Source: Streptomyces lavendofoliae
Lineage (GTDB): Bacteria; Actinomycetota; Actinomycetes; Streptomycetales; Streptomycetaceae
Length of the DNA: 64,000 nucleotides
Reading direction: 5' to 3'
NCBI RefSeq assembly: GCF_014649735.1
Contig: NZ_BMTP01000014.1
Span: 1-64,000 of the forward strand
A program made the translations under genes and the position numbers. This document shows, piece after piece, positions 25,645 through 34,297 of the stretch (within the stretch, counting starts at the first letter, position 1; each line of letters begins with the position of its first letter). The notes beneath the pieces are model-generated. The model made no database searches and was not told where the DNA came from. It worked only from the letters and a program-made list of their open reading frames with translations.

Positions 25645-26541
25645 TCAGGGGCCGATGGAGCTGCCGACTCCCCCGCCGGTCGAGCTGCCGACGGGACGGA
25701 TGCCCCGGGTGATGTCGTCCATCACGGACGGCGGCGGGGCGCCCGGCCCGGCGGACAGGACGAACCGCACGATGACCGGCGACTCGCTGCCCAGCGGGGA
25801 GGGGAAGACCAGGGACTGGACGTAGCCGCCGGGTCCCTGGTGGGTGGTGACCCGCCAGCGGACCAGGTGGCCGGTGCGTCCGGCGACGACGGTCGACCGC
25901 TCGGCGACCACCTCGTGGGAACGGATGCCGCCGTGGGGCCTGACGCCGAGACCGTCCTCCTCGAACGCGCGGTCGGCGGCCTCGGCGATGTCGCCCCGGG
26001 CGATGGCGCGGGGGTCATCGGTGCCGGTGGCCGTGGCGGTGAGGGAGGACACCGAGCCGCGTCGGCACGAGCGGCTGCTCGCGGCGGGGCACGGGTCGGC
26101 GGCGACCGTCGCCACGGTCGGCAGGTTCCCCGTGCCGAACTCCGGCTCCTCCCAGCCGGCGGGGACGGGCAGGGTGATGCCGTTGAGCTGGTCGACGACG
26201 ACCGAGGGGTCCTCCTCGCCGGGGGAGCCCGAGGCCGGCGCGGGCGACGCGGAGGACCCCGCCGAGCTCGCCGGTGGGGGCGCGGGGCTGTTCGCGGCGT
26301 CCGCGGGAGGCTCGTCGCCCGAGCCGAGGACGACCGCCGCCGCGGCGACCACGGCCACCACCGCGACCCCCGCCGCGGCGGCGACGGCGCGGCCGGTCCG
26401 CCTGTGCCCCGGCGGCGGCGCCGCCATGACGGCGGCGGCGCCGGCGGCACGGGTGTGCCCGGTCCAGGCGGTGCCGTCCCACCAGTGCTCGACGGCCGGG
26501 TTGCCGGGGTCGGGGTACCAGCCCGGGGGCGTCATGCTCAT
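25645..26541 (-). CDS. DUF2510 membrane protein with extracellular domain
   Basis: The 298-residue protein opens with a DUF2510 motif (PPGWYPDPGNPAVEHWWDG, then TAWTGHTR), which usually sits at the cytoplasmic end of actinobacterial membrane proteins. A transmembrane helix follows (about 52-73), then a Ser/Pro/Ala linker and an extracellular domain (about 115-290) with one Cys pair. Function unknown. It ends 84 bases from the aldolase stop and converges on it. Confidence 0.75.
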   Translation of the reverse strand: MSMTPPGWYPDPGNPAVEHWWDGTAWTGHTRAAGAAAVMAAPPPGHRRTGRAVAAAAGVAVVAVVAAAAVVLGSGDEPPADAANSPAPPPASSAGSSASPAPASGSPGEEDPSVVVDQLNGITLPVPAGWEEPEFGTGNLPTVATVAADPCPAASSRSCRRGSVSSLTATATGTDDPRAIARGDIAEAADRAFEEDGLGVRPHGGIRSHEVVAERSTVVAGRTGHLVRWRVTTHQGPGGYVQSLVFPSPLGSESPVIVRFVLSAGPGAPPPSVMDDITRGIRPVGSSTGGGVGSSIGP

Positions 26542-26616
26542 GCGGTCACTCTAGGGGCGGGCGCGGCGCAGGTCCGGTCCGGGCCCGCGCCGGTACCGGC
26601 CCCGGGACCGGGCGGA

Positions 26617-27399
26617 CTACAGGGGGGTGACGTACGCGCCGGAGATACCGCCGTCGACCAGGAAGTCGGTGGCGTTGACGAACGACGAGTCGTCGCTCGC
26701 CAGGAAGGCGACGGCGGCCGCGATCTCGTCGGCCTCGGCGAAGCGGCCGGCCGGGATGTGGACGAGGCGGCGGGCGGCGCGCTCGGGATCCTTGGCGAAC
26801 AGCTCCTGGAGGAGCGGGGTGTTCACCGGACCGGGGCACAGGGCGTTGACGCGGATGCCCTCGCGGGCGAACTGCACCCCGAGCTCGCGCGACATGGCGA
26901 GGACGCCGCCCTTCGAGGCGGTGTAGGAGATCTGGCTGGTGGCCGCGCCCATGATGGCCACGAACGAGGCGGTGTTGATGATGGAGCCCTTGCCCTGGCG
27001 CCGCATGTAGGGGATGGCGGCCTTGCAGCACAGGTAGACGGAGGTGAGGTTGACCTCCTGGACCCGCCGCCACGCGTCCAGCCCGGTGGTGAGGATGGAG
27101 TCGTCGTCGGGCGGCGAGATGCCCGCGTTGTTGAAGGCGATGTCGACGCTGCCGTAAGTGTCGTACGCGGTCTTGAAGAGCGCCTCGACCTCGTCGGCGT
27201 CGGTGACGTCGACGCGTACGAAGGTGCCGCCGACCTCGTCGGCGGCCGCCTTGCCGGCCCTTTCGTCGATGTCGCCGCAGACCACGTTCGCGCCCTCGGA
27301 GGCGAGGCGGCGGGCGGTGGCGAGGCCGATGCCGCTGCCGGCGCCGGTGATGACGGCGGTCCGGCCGGTGAGACGGCGGCACACGGTGTTGTCGGTCAT
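26617..27399 (-). CDS. short-chain dehydrogenase/reductase (FabG-like)
   Basis: The 260-residue protein has the SDR signature: TAVITGAGSGIGLATARRLA (NAD(P) binding, about 13-32), NNAGIS, catalytic Ser in NTASF, YTASK (Tyr and Lys) and a C-terminal LVDGGISGAY. The VCGDID acidic turn favours NAD over NADP. The gene lies three bases downstream of the aldehyde dehydrogenase gene, so the two are co-transcribed, and it probably oxidises an alcohol or hydroxyl in the ethanolamine/gamma-glutamyl pathway encoded upstream. Confidence 0.92.
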   Translation of the reverse strand: MTDNTVCRRLTGRTAVITGAGSGIGLATARRLASEGANVVCGDIDERAGKAAADEVGGTFVRVDVTDADEVEALFKTAYDTYGSVDIAFNNAGISPPDDDSILTTGLDAWRRVQEVNLTSVYLCCKAAIPYMRRQGKGSIINTASFVAIMGAATSQISYTASKGGVLAMSRELGVQFAREGIRVNALCPGPVNTPLLQELFAKDPERAARRLVHIPAGRFAEADEIAAAVAFLASDDSSFVNATDFLVDGGISGAYVTPL

Positions 27400-27402
27400 G
27401 GG

Positions 27403-28767
27403 TCAGGCCTCCGTGCTGATGAAGACGTTCTTGGTTTCGGTGAAGGCGGTGAGGGCGTCGGGGCCGAGCTCCCGGCCGAGGCCGGACTGCTGGTAGCCGC
27501 CGAACGGGGTCCAGTAGCGGACGCTGGAGTGGGAGTTGACGGAGAGGTTCCCGGCCCGGACGGCGCCCGAGACGCGCAGCGCCCGGCCGACGTCCCGGGT
27601 CCAGATGGAGCCGGACAGGCCGTACTCGGTGGCGTTGGCGAGCCGGACGGCGTCCGCCTCGTCGTCGAAGGGCAGGACGACGGCGACGGGTCCGAAGACC
27701 TCCTCGACGGCGGCGGGCGCGTCGGGCGCGAGGCCGGTGAGGACGGTGGGCGGGAACCAGAAGCCGGGTCCCTCGGGGGCCTTGCCCCGGATGCCCTCCG
27801 CGTCGTCGGGGACGTAGGAGCGGACCCGGTCCAGCTGGGCCCGGGAGATGAGGGGGCCCATCTGCGTCCTCTCGTCGGACGGGTCGCCCACGGCGACCCC
27901 CTCGACGGCGGGCGCGAGGAGCTCCAGGAAGCGGTCGTAGGCGGAGCGCTGGACGAGGATGCGGGTGCGGGCGCAGCAGTCCTGGCCGGAGTTGTCCAGG
28001 AAGGACATGGGGGTGGCGGCGGCCGCGGCCTCGATGTCGGCGTCGGCGAACACGATGTTGGGGCTCTTGCCGCCCAGTTCGAGGGTCACGCGCTTCACGC
28101 GGTCGGCGCACTTGGCCATGATGGCCTTGCCGACGCGGGTGGAGCCGGTGAAGACGATCTTCGCTACGCCGGGGTGCTCGACGAGCGCGTTCCCGGCGAC
28201 GGCGCCCGCTCCGGGCAGTACCTGGAAGAGATGTCCCGGGAGCCCGGCCTCCAGGGCGAGTTCGGCGAGCCGGAGGGCCGTGAGGGGCGTGGCCTCGGCG
28301 GGTTTGAGGACGACCGCGTTTCCCGCCGCCAGGGCGGGTGCGGTGCCCCAGGCGGCGATGGGCATGGGGAAGTTCCACGGGGCGATCACGCCGATGACGC
28401 CGAGGGGTTCGAGGATCGTGACGTCGAGCCCCCCGGGGACGGGGATCTGGCGGCCGTTGAGGCGCTCCACTCCCCCGGCGGCGTAGTCGAGCAGGTCGCG
28501 GACGTTGCCGGCCTCCCAGCGGGCGTTGCCGAGGGTGTGGCCCGCCTCGCGGACCTCCAGCCGCGCCAGTTCCTCGACGTGCTCGTCGACGACGGCGGCG
28601 AAGCGGCGCAGCAGGCGGGCGCGGTCCGCGGGGGCCGCTGCCGCCCAAGTGCGCTGCGCGGCCCCGGCCCGGGTGACGGCGGCGTCGACGTCGGCGGGAG
28701 TGGCGGCCGGGACGGTGGCGACGACCTCCTCGGTGGCGGGGTCGAGGACGAGGTGCTCGGTGCTCAC
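27403..28767 (-). CDS. aldehyde dehydrogenase (probable gamma-glutamyl-aldehyde oxidation)
   Basis: The 454-residue enzyme has all ALDH landmarks: APWNFPMP with Asn132, FTGSTRVGK, general base Glu230 in TLELGGKSPN, catalytic Cys264 in GQDCCARTR and EEVFGPV. It oxidises an aldehyde with NAD(P); lying next to GlnA4 it may act on the gamma-glutamylated aldehyde derived from ethanolamine, an inference. The start is GTG 28767 behind AAGGAGCCAT. Upstream the frame stays open through a 15-bp repeat array, which I treat as non-coding. Confidence 0.9.
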   Translation of the reverse strand: MSTEHLVLDPATEEVVATVPAATPADVDAAVTRAGAAQRTWAAAAPADRARLLRRFAAVVDEHVEELARLEVREAGHTLGNARWEAGNVRDLLDYAAGGVERLNGRQIPVPGGLDVTILEPLGVIGVIAPWNFPMPIAAWGTAPALAAGNAVVLKPAEATPLTALRLAELALEAGLPGHLFQVLPGAGAVAGNALVEHPGVAKIVFTGSTRVGKAIMAKCADRVKRVTLELGGKSPNIVFADADIEAAAAATPMSFLDNSGQDCCARTRILVQRSAYDRFLELLAPAVEGVAVGDPSDERTQMGPLISRAQLDRVRSYVPDDAEGIRGKAPEGPGFWFPPTVLTGLAPDAPAAVEEVFGPVAVVLPFDDEADAVRLANATEYGLSGSIWTRDVGRALRVSGAVRAGNLSVNSHSSVRYWTPFGGYQQSGLGRELGPDALTAFTETKNVFISTEA

Positions 28768-28790
28768 ATGGCTCCTTGCGGACGTTCGGG

Positions 28791-29030
28791 TGACATGTGC
28801 TCGGGTGACGTGGGCGGGGCTTACATGGGCCGGGCCCACATGGGTTCGGGCGGCATGTGCTGAGGGGGCACGTGCCGGGCCGGCATGGGCCGGGCGTATG
28901 GGTGCGGGGCAGGCACGTGCGCGGCCCACATGTGCCGGGCCCGCACGTGCGCGGCCCACATGTGCGGGGCAGGCACGTGCGCGGCCCACATGTGCCGGGC
29001 CCGCACGCGCGCGGCCCCACGTGCTCTCGG
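28791..29030. repeat. 16-unit, strictly 15-bp-phased degenerate repeat array
   Basis: The 240 bases between the glnA4 stop and the aldehyde dehydrogenase start divide into 16 units of exactly 15 bp with no indel. The consensus is near CCACATGTGCCGGGC, alternating with AGGCACGTGCGCGGC in the later units. Each unit centres on CACATG, CACGTG or GCATG. The central part (28911-29015) contains two near-identical copies of a longer unit. The array keeps the frame open on both strands because 15 is a multiple of three. It could be a protein-binding array, an mRNA structure or a replication-slippage minisatellite. Confidence 0.85.
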
Positions 29031-29036
29031 CTCGGC

Positions 29037-30407
29037 TCACATGCGTTCGAAGGAGCGGCGCAGCTCCCAGTCGGTCACCGCGGCGTCGAAGGCGTCCAGC
29101 TCGACCCTCGCCATGTTGCGGTAGTGGGCGACGACCTCGTCCCCGAAGGCGGCCCGGGCGATGGGGCTCTTCTCCCACAGCTCGGCGGCCTCGCGCAGGG
29201 TGGTGGGGACATGGGCGTAGTCGGCGGTGTACGCGTTGCCGTCGCACGGCTCGGGCGGTTCGAGCTCGTGCTCGATGCCGTACAGTCCGGCGGCCACCAG
29301 GCCCGCGACGGCGAGGTGCGGGTTCACGTCACCCCCCGGGAGGCGGTTCTCGAACCGCATCGAGCGGCCGTGGCCGACCACCCGCAGGGAGCACGTGCGG
29401 TTGTCGTGGCCCCAGGCGACGGCGGTCGGTGCGAAGGAACCCGGCTGGAAGCGCTTGTACGAGTTGATGTTGGGCGCGTAGAGCAGGGAGAAGTCCCGCA
29501 GCGCGGCGAGCTGTCCGGCCAGGAAGTGCCGCATGACCCGGGACATGCCGTGGGGGCCGTCGCCCGCCATGACGTTGCGGCCGGGGTCGTCGGCGGACTG
29601 GAGCGACAGGTGGATGTGGCAGGAGTTGCCCTCGCGCTCGTTGTACTTCGCCATGAAGGTGAGCGAGACGCCCTCCTGGGAGGCGATCTCCTTGGCACCG
29701 GTCTTGTAGATGGCGTGCTGGTCGCAGGTGACCAGGGCCTCGTCGTACTTGAACGCGATCTCGTGCTGGCCGGGGTTGCACTCGCCCTTGGCCGACTCGA
29801 CGGTCAGACCGGCGGCGGCCATGTCGTTGCGGATGCGGCGCAGCAGGGGCTCGATGCGCCCGGTGCCCAGGATGGAGTAGTCGATGTTGTACTGGTTCGC
29901 CGGGGTGAGGCCGCGGTAGTCCGCGTTCCACGCCTGCTCGTAGGTGTCCTTGAAGACGATGAACTCGAGCTCGGTGCCGACGTGGGCGGTGAAGCCGTGC
30001 TCGGCGAGCCGTTGCAGCTGGTGGCGCAGGACCTGGCGCGGCGCGGCGACGACCGGCGAGCCGTCGCTCCAGGCGAGGTCGGCGACGAGCAGGGCCGTGC
30101 CCTCGTTCCAGGGGATCCGGCGCAGGGTGGACAGGTCCGGGCGCATGGCGAAGTCGCCGTAGCCCGTGGCCCAGGAGGACATGGCGTAGCCGTCGACGGT
30201 GTTGAGCTCCACGTCCACGGCAAGGAGGTAGTTACAGCCCTCTGTGCCGTGTTCCAGAACCTCGTCGAGGAAGAAGGGTGCGGCGAACCGCTTGCCCTGG
30301 AGCCGCCCTTGCATATCGGGGAAGGCCAGGACCACTGTGTCGATCTCACCGCTCGCGACGAGGGCACGGAGTTCCTCGACCTCGAGCGGGGGTTTGCGGT
30401 CTGCCAC
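29037..30407 (-). CDS. glnA4: glutamine synthetase-like gamma-glutamylethanolamide synthetase (GlnA4 type)
   Basis: This 456-residue enzyme has the glutamine synthetase fold: a beta-grasp N-domain (about 10-105) and a catalytic domain with GTELEFIVF (metal-binding Glu), GECNPGQHEIAFKYDEAL, the ATP-site MAKYNEREGNSCHIHLSL and the glutamate-binding RFENRLPGGDVNPHLA. It lacks the adenylylation Tyr context of GlnA. The gene order matches S. coelicolor SCO1611-SCO1615, where GlnA4 was described as gamma-glutamylating ethanolamine. The start is GTG 30407 after AAGGAGGAGCAATCCC. Confidence 0.85.
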   Translation of the reverse strand: MADRKPPLEVEELRALVASGEIDTVVLAFPDMQGRLQGKRFAAPFFLDEVLEHGTEGCNYLLAVDVELNTVDGYAMSSWATGYGDFAMRPDLSTLRRIPWNEGTALLVADLAWSDGSPVVAAPRQVLRHQLQRLAEHGFTAHVGTELEFIVFKDTYEQAWNADYRGLTPANQYNIDYSILGTGRIEPLLRRIRNDMAAAGLTVESAKGECNPGQHEIAFKYDEALVTCDQHAIYKTGAKEIASQEGVSLTFMAKYNEREGNSCHIHLSLQSADDPGRNVMAGDGPHGMSRVMRHFLAGQLAALRDFSLLYAPNINSYKRFQPGSFAPTAVAWGHDNRTCSLRVVGHGRSMRFENRLPGGDVNPHLAVAGLVAAGLYGIEHELEPPEPCDGNAYTADYAHVPTTLREAAELWEKSPIARAAFGDEVVAHYRNMARVELDAFDAAVTDWELRRSFERM

Positions 30408-30448
30408 GGGATTGCTCCTCCTTCGGTCAGCCGGAAGCCATAAGGTAT

Positions 30449-30461
30449 TAGGTGAGACCAT
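30449..30461. promoter_or_regulatory. candidate FadR-type GntR operator
   Basis: GGTGAGACC (30451-30459) is a GGT-N3-ACC palindrome flanked by A/T. FadR-subfamily GntR regulators bind GT-N3-AC cores of this type. It lies in the 78-base divergent gap between glnA4 and the GntR gene. Confidence 0.45.
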
Positions 30462-30485
30462 TGCTTGGGAAGGGGAAACCGCGAG

Positions 30486-31232
30486 GTGGCGAAGAAGAGC
30501 CAGGGCCGTGCGCCCGGGGACCGGTTGGCCCCAGTGCTGCGGCCGGTGCGGGCGGGCAACGGCTTCGAGGAGGCCCTGGAGCAGATTCTCCAGGTCGTCC
30601 GGCTCGGTCTGGTGCCCGGTGGCGAACGGCTGCCGGCCGAGCGGGACCTGGCCGAGCGCATGGGGATCAGCCGGGTCACGCTGCGCGAGGTGCTCAAGGT
30701 CCTCCAGGAGCAGGGCCTGGTCGAGAGCAGGCGCGGCCGGTACGGCGGAACGTTCGTGCTCCACCGCGACCGGACACCCGGCGACACGGGCGAGGCGGAG
30801 CTGCGGCGGCGCATCGCGTCCGTGGACGTGGAGGACACGCTGCGCTTCCGCGAGGTGCTGGAGGTGGGCGCGGCGGGGCTGTGCGCCGCCCACGGGCTGT
30901 CGGAGGCGGGCGCCGAGCGCCTGCGCACGGCGCTGCGGGCCACGCACGACGCGCCGCTGGACGACTACCGGCGCCAGGACACGCTGCTGCACCTGACGCT
31001 GGCGGAGCTGTCCGGCTCCCCGACGCTGACCGCGCAGTACGCGGCGGTGCGGGCGTCGGTGAACGACCTGCTGGACTGCATCCCCCTGCTCGTACGCAAT
31101 CTGGAGCACTCGCAGCACCAGCACACCGCGCTGGTGGAGGCCGTCCTGGAGGGCGACGCGGACGCGGCCCGCGAGGTGATGCGGGAGCACTGCGCGGGGA
31201 CGGCGGCGCTGCTGCGCGGGTTCCTGACGTGA
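30486..31232 (+). CDS. FadR-subfamily GntR transcriptional regulator
   Basis: The 248-residue protein has a GntR winged helix (about 20-90: FEEALEQILQVVRLGLVPGG, LPAERDLAERMGISRVTLRE) and a helical FCD ligand-binding domain (about 105-240: EDTLRFREVLEVGAAGLCA, HLTLAELSGS, HTALVEAVLEGDADAAREVM) with metal-binding His positions. It is divergent from glnA4 and upstream of the permease, so it probably controls the ethanolamine/gamma-glutamyl genes in response to a pathway metabolite. I chose GTG 30486; a TTG at 30465 is an alternative. Confidence 0.9.
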   Translation: MAKKSQGRAPGDRLAPVLRPVRAGNGFEEALEQILQVVRLGLVPGGERLPAERDLAERMGISRVTLREVLKVLQEQGLVESRRGRYGGTFVLHRDRTPGDTGEAELRRRIASVDVEDTLRFREVLEVGAAGLCAAHGLSEAGAERLRTALRATHDAPLDDYRRQDTLLHLTLAELSGSPTLTAQYAAVRASVNDLLDCIPLLVRNLEHSQHQHTALVEAVLEGDADAAREVMREHCAGTAALLRGFLT

Positions 31233-31303
31233 CGCGGGACGCCGGATGCCGGCTGCCGCGCGGGCGGGGAGGTGCCGGGGCGGGCCGCGGGCGGGCCGTC
31301 GGC

Positions 31304-31319
31304 GTAACGCGAAAGTAAC
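31304..31319 (+). promoter_or_regulatory. GlnR-like box upstream of the permease
   Basis: GTAAC-N6-GTAAC (31304-31308 and 31315-31319) resembles the GlnR half-box pattern gTnAC-n6-GaAAC used for nitrogen control in Streptomyces. It lies 89 bases before the permease start. Only one a-b pair is evident. Confidence 0.4.
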
Positions 31320-31407
31320 GCAGGGGTCTTGCGCTCATGCCCGCCCACCGCAAAGGTATGGGTCCACTCCATTGGGCCCCGATCGCTGACGCGGGAGCAC
31401 TGCTGCC

Positions 31408-32850
31408 ATGACGCTGGAAGAAACCAAGGACCCCTCACCCGCCACGGACGACTACCTGAAGCGCCGGGCCCTGCGGCAGGGCAGCGCCGGCTGGCTGCTG
31501 CTCACCGGCCTCGGGGTGGGATACGTCGTCTCCGGCGACTTCTCCGGCTGGAACATCGGCCTCGCCGAGGGCGGATTCGGCGGGCTGGCGACGGCGACCG
31601 TCCTGATGGGCGTGATGTACGCCTGCCTCGTCTACGCGCTGGCCGAACTGTCCGCCATCCTGCCCGCCGCCGGCGGAGGCTACGGCTTCGCCCGCCGGGC
31701 GCTCGGCACCTGGGGCGGGTTCCTCACCGGGACGGCCATCCTCATCGAGTACATCCTCGCCCCGGCCGCCATCTCGATCTTCATCGGCGACTACGTCGAG
31801 TCCCTGGGCCTGTTCGGCCTGGAGTCCGGCTGGCCCGTCTACCTGGCCTGCTTCGTCGTCTTCGTCGGCATCCACCTGTGGGGCGTCGGCGAGGCACTGC
31901 GCTTCAGCCTGGTCGTGACCGCCGTCGCGGTGGCCGCGCTCCTGATCTTCGCGGCCGGCGCCTTCACCGAGTTCCGGGCCGACGGGCTGAACGACATCCC
32001 GGTCGACGCGAGCGCGTTCGGGTCCAACTCCTGGCTGCCGTACGGGCTGCTCGGCATCTGGGCGGCGTTCCCCTTCGGGATGTGGTTCTTCCTGGGCGTG
32101 GAGGGCGTGCCGCTCGCCGCCGAGGAGGCGAAGGACCCGGTGCGCTCGATGCCGCGGGCGCTCTCGCTGTCGCTGATGATCCTGGTGCTCCTCGCCGTGC
32201 TCACGTTCTTCGCGTCGACGGGGGTCCGCGGGTCGGCCGCGATCCAGGACGCCGGCAACCCGCTGGTGGTGGCGCTACAGGGCGACGGCGACCCGACCGC
32301 GCTGAGCCGGTTCATCAACTACGCGGGCCTCGCGGGGCTGGTCGCGTCGTTCTTCTCGCTCATCTACGCCGGTTCGCGGCAGTTGTTCGCCCTGTCCCGC
32401 GCCGGGTACCTGCCCCGCTTCCTGTCGCTGACCAGCCGCCGCAAGTCCCCGTACCTGGGCCTGCTCATCCCCGGTGCGATCGGGTTCGCGCTCGCGGCGG
32501 CCACCGGGAACGGGGCGCGCATGCTGAACATCGCGGTGTTCGGCGCCACCATCAGTTACGCCCTGATGGCGCTGTCCCACATCGTGCTGCGGCGCCGCGA
32601 GCCGGACCTCCCGCGCCCGTACCGGACACCCGGCGGAATCGTCACCTCGTCGGTCGCCTTCGTGCTTGCGCTGTCCGCGCTGGTGGCGACGTTCCTGGTG
32701 GACAAGGACGCGGCGTTCATCGCGCTGGGCGTCTACGCGGTCGCCCTGGCGTACTTCGCCTTCTACAGTCGGCACCGTCTCGTCGCGAGCGCGCCCGAGG
32801 AGGAGTTCGCGGCGCTGGCGGCGGCCGAGGCCGAGCTCGCCCGCGACTGA
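31408..32850 (+). CDS. APC-superfamily permease, probable ethanolamine transporter
   Basis: The 480-residue protein has about 12 hydrophobic helices and the APC N-terminal GLGVGYVVSGDFSGWNIGLA motif, which resembles ethanolamine permeases (Eat/EutP-like), plus the conserved FPFGMWFFLGVEGVPLAAEEA segment. It would import ethanolamine or a related amine by proton symport. It is followed by a gamma-glutamyl hydrolase gene on the same strand, 57 bases away. A GlnR-like box lies upstream, consistent with nitrogen scavenging. Confidence 0.85.
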   Translation: MTLEETKDPSPATDDYLKRRALRQGSAGWLLLTGLGVGYVVSGDFSGWNIGLAEGGFGGLATATVLMGVMYACLVYALAELSAILPAAGGGYGFARRALGTWGGFLTGTAILIEYILAPAAISIFIGDYVESLGLFGLESGWPVYLACFVVFVGIHLWGVGEALRFSLVVTAVAVAALLIFAAGAFTEFRADGLNDIPVDASAFGSNSWLPYGLLGIWAAFPFGMWFFLGVEGVPLAAEEAKDPVRSMPRALSLSLMILVLLAVLTFFASTGVRGSAAIQDAGNPLVVALQGDGDPTALSRFINYAGLAGLVASFFSLIYAGSRQLFALSRAGYLPRFLSLTSRRKSPYLGLLIPGAIGFALAAATGNGARMLNIAVFGATISYALMALSHIVLRRREPDLPRPYRTPGGIVTSSVAFVLALSALVATFLVDKDAAFIALGVYAVALAYFAFYSRHRLVASAPEEEFAALAAAEAELARD

Positions 32851-32907
32851 GACCGGGACCGAACCCGCCCGCGACCGGGACCGATACCGATACCGAGAGG
32901 ACCCGCC

Positions 32908-33588
32908 GTGCCCAAGCCGCTCATCGGCGTCACGACCTACCTGAACCCGGCCCGGTGGGGCGTGTGGGAGCTGCCCGCCGCGCTCCTCCCGGAGGCGTAC
33001 CCGCGCCTCGTCCAGGCGGCGGGCGGTATCGCCGTCATGCTCCCGCCGGACGCGCCGTCCCTCGCCGCCGACGTGGTCGCCCGCCTCGACGCCCTCGTCG
33101 TCGCGGGCGGCGCGGACGTCGACCCGGTACGGTACGGGGCCGACCGCGACCCCCGTACGGGGCCGCCGGCGGCGGAGCGGGACGCGTGGGAGCTGGCGCT
33201 GATCGGGGCCGCGCTGGCGGCGGGCACACCGCTGCTCGGCATCTGCCGGGGCATGCAACTGCTGAACGTGGCCCTCGGCGGCACGCTGATCCAGCACCTG
33301 GACGGCCATACCGGCGGGGTCGGCGTGTTCGACACCCACACGGTGAAGCCGGTGCCGGGGACGCGGTACGACGCGCTGGTCGGCGAGGCGACGGCGGTCC
33401 CCACCTACCACCACCAGGCCGTCGACCGGCTGGGCGAGGGGCTGATCGCCTCGGCCCACGCGGAGGACGGCACCGTGGAGGCGGTCGAGTCGGCGGACGG
33501 CCGGTGGGCGCTGGGCGTGCAGTGGCACCCGGAGATGGGTGACGACCCCCGGGTGATGGAGGGGCTGGTCGCGGCGGCCTCGTCCTGA
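32908..33588 (+). CDS. gamma-glutamyl-gamma-aminobutyrate hydrolase-like class I amidotransferase (PuuD family)
   Basis: The 226-residue protein is a stand-alone peptidase C26/class I glutamine amidotransferase domain: LVVAGGADVDP, the nucleophile elbow GICRGMQLLNV with Cys113, and the catalytic His/Glu in GVQWHPEMGD. PuuD-type enzymes remove the gamma-glutamyl group from pathway intermediates, here probably the product of GlnA4 followed by the dehydrogenases. The GTG follows GAGAGGACCCGCC. A strong terminator ends the permease-hydrolase unit. Confidence 0.9.
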   Translation: MPKPLIGVTTYLNPARWGVWELPAALLPEAYPRLVQAAGGIAVMLPPDAPSLAADVVARLDALVVAGGADVDPVRYGADRDPRTGPPAAERDAWELALIGAALAAGTPLLGICRGMQLLNVALGGTLIQHLDGHTGGVGVFDTHTVKPVPGTRYDALVGEATAVPTYHHQAVDRLGEGLIASAHAEDGTVEAVESADGRWALGVQWHPEMGDDPRVMEGLVAAASS

Positions 33589-33594
33589 GCGCCC

Positions 33595-33632
33595 GAGAGC
33601 CCGGACCGCTCACGGGGGCGGTCCGGGCTCTC
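33595..33632. terminator. bidirectional terminator
   Basis: Perfect 15-bp arms (33595-33609 and 33618-33632) with an 8-base loop lie between the hydrolase stop and a convergent gene. Confidence 0.9.
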
Positions 33633-33639
33633 GTGTCCC

Positions 33640-34272
33640 TCATGCCGCGGGGAGCCGGGGCAGCTCCTCCGGGAGAGTCCGCGCCTCCTGGCAGTCGGCG
33701 GCCTTGTAGGTGTGGCGGGCGAGCTGGTAGGCGAAGTCGGCAAGGACCTGCCGCAGTTCGTCCCCGTGAACCCGGGTCTTGCCGATGGTGCGGGCGTCGA
33801 CGCTCAGCGCATAGGCGTTCCGCGCCTCGCCGGGCTTCTTGCCGGGCGGGGTGCAGGGGACGTACACGTAGGCGTGGTCCGGGTGCACCACGGCCCTGAT
33901 GTCGCCGGACGACACCTCGACCGGGTCCACCACGTACCCCTGCTTCGCGTAGTGGTCACGCCACGGGCCGGAAGCCGAGTCACGGGACTCCACCTCTCCC
34001 GAGATGACGGAGCCACCGCTGGTGCGTACGTAGCAGGCGAAGTGGAAGTTGCCGTCCGACCGGTTCTGACGGAGCTTCCCCCGCTCCTCGGCCGAACGCG
34101 CCGAGGGCAGGGCACGCGCCGCCGTCGCCCGGTCCACCGCGCCGTCGCACGGCCGGTCGGGCAGTCGGTCGACACCCCTGGTGAAGATCTCCAGGTATCC
34201 GAACACCGCCGCGATCACCACCAGACAACATGTCCCGGCGATGACGGCGTTCCTCTTTCGACGTGCCTGCAT
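33640..34272 (-). CDS. single-pass membrane protein of the WXG100-associated operon
   Basis: The 210-residue protein has a basic N-terminus, one transmembrane helix (about 8-27) and an extracellular domain with Cys residues in DRPCDG, FHFACYV, YVPCTPP and AADCQEA, suggesting two disulfides. It lies 25 bases downstream of the 724-residue gene in a three-gene operon headed by a WXG100-like protein. It may be a membrane partner or immunity-like factor; no family recognised. Confidence 0.65.
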   Translation of the reverse strand: MQARRKRNAVIAGTCCLVVIAAVFGYLEIFTRGVDRLPDRPCDGAVDRATAARALPSARSAEERGKLRQNRSDGNFHFACYVRTSGGSVISGEVESRDSASGPWRDHYAKQGYVVDPVEVSSGDIRAVVHPDHAYVYVPCTPPGKKPGEARNAYALSVDARTIGKTRVHGDELRQVLADFAYQLARHTYKAADCQEARTLPEELPRLPAA

Positions 34273-34297
34273 GGGGCTTCCCACATCCACTCGGGCG

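Noticed and set aside
28768-29247. N-terminal extension of the aldehyde dehydrogenase through the 15-bp repeats
   Set aside because: The frame is open because the repeat period is a multiple of three. The pentapeptide-like repeats are unlike any dehydrogenase N-terminus, and GTG 28767 has a good ribosome binding site.
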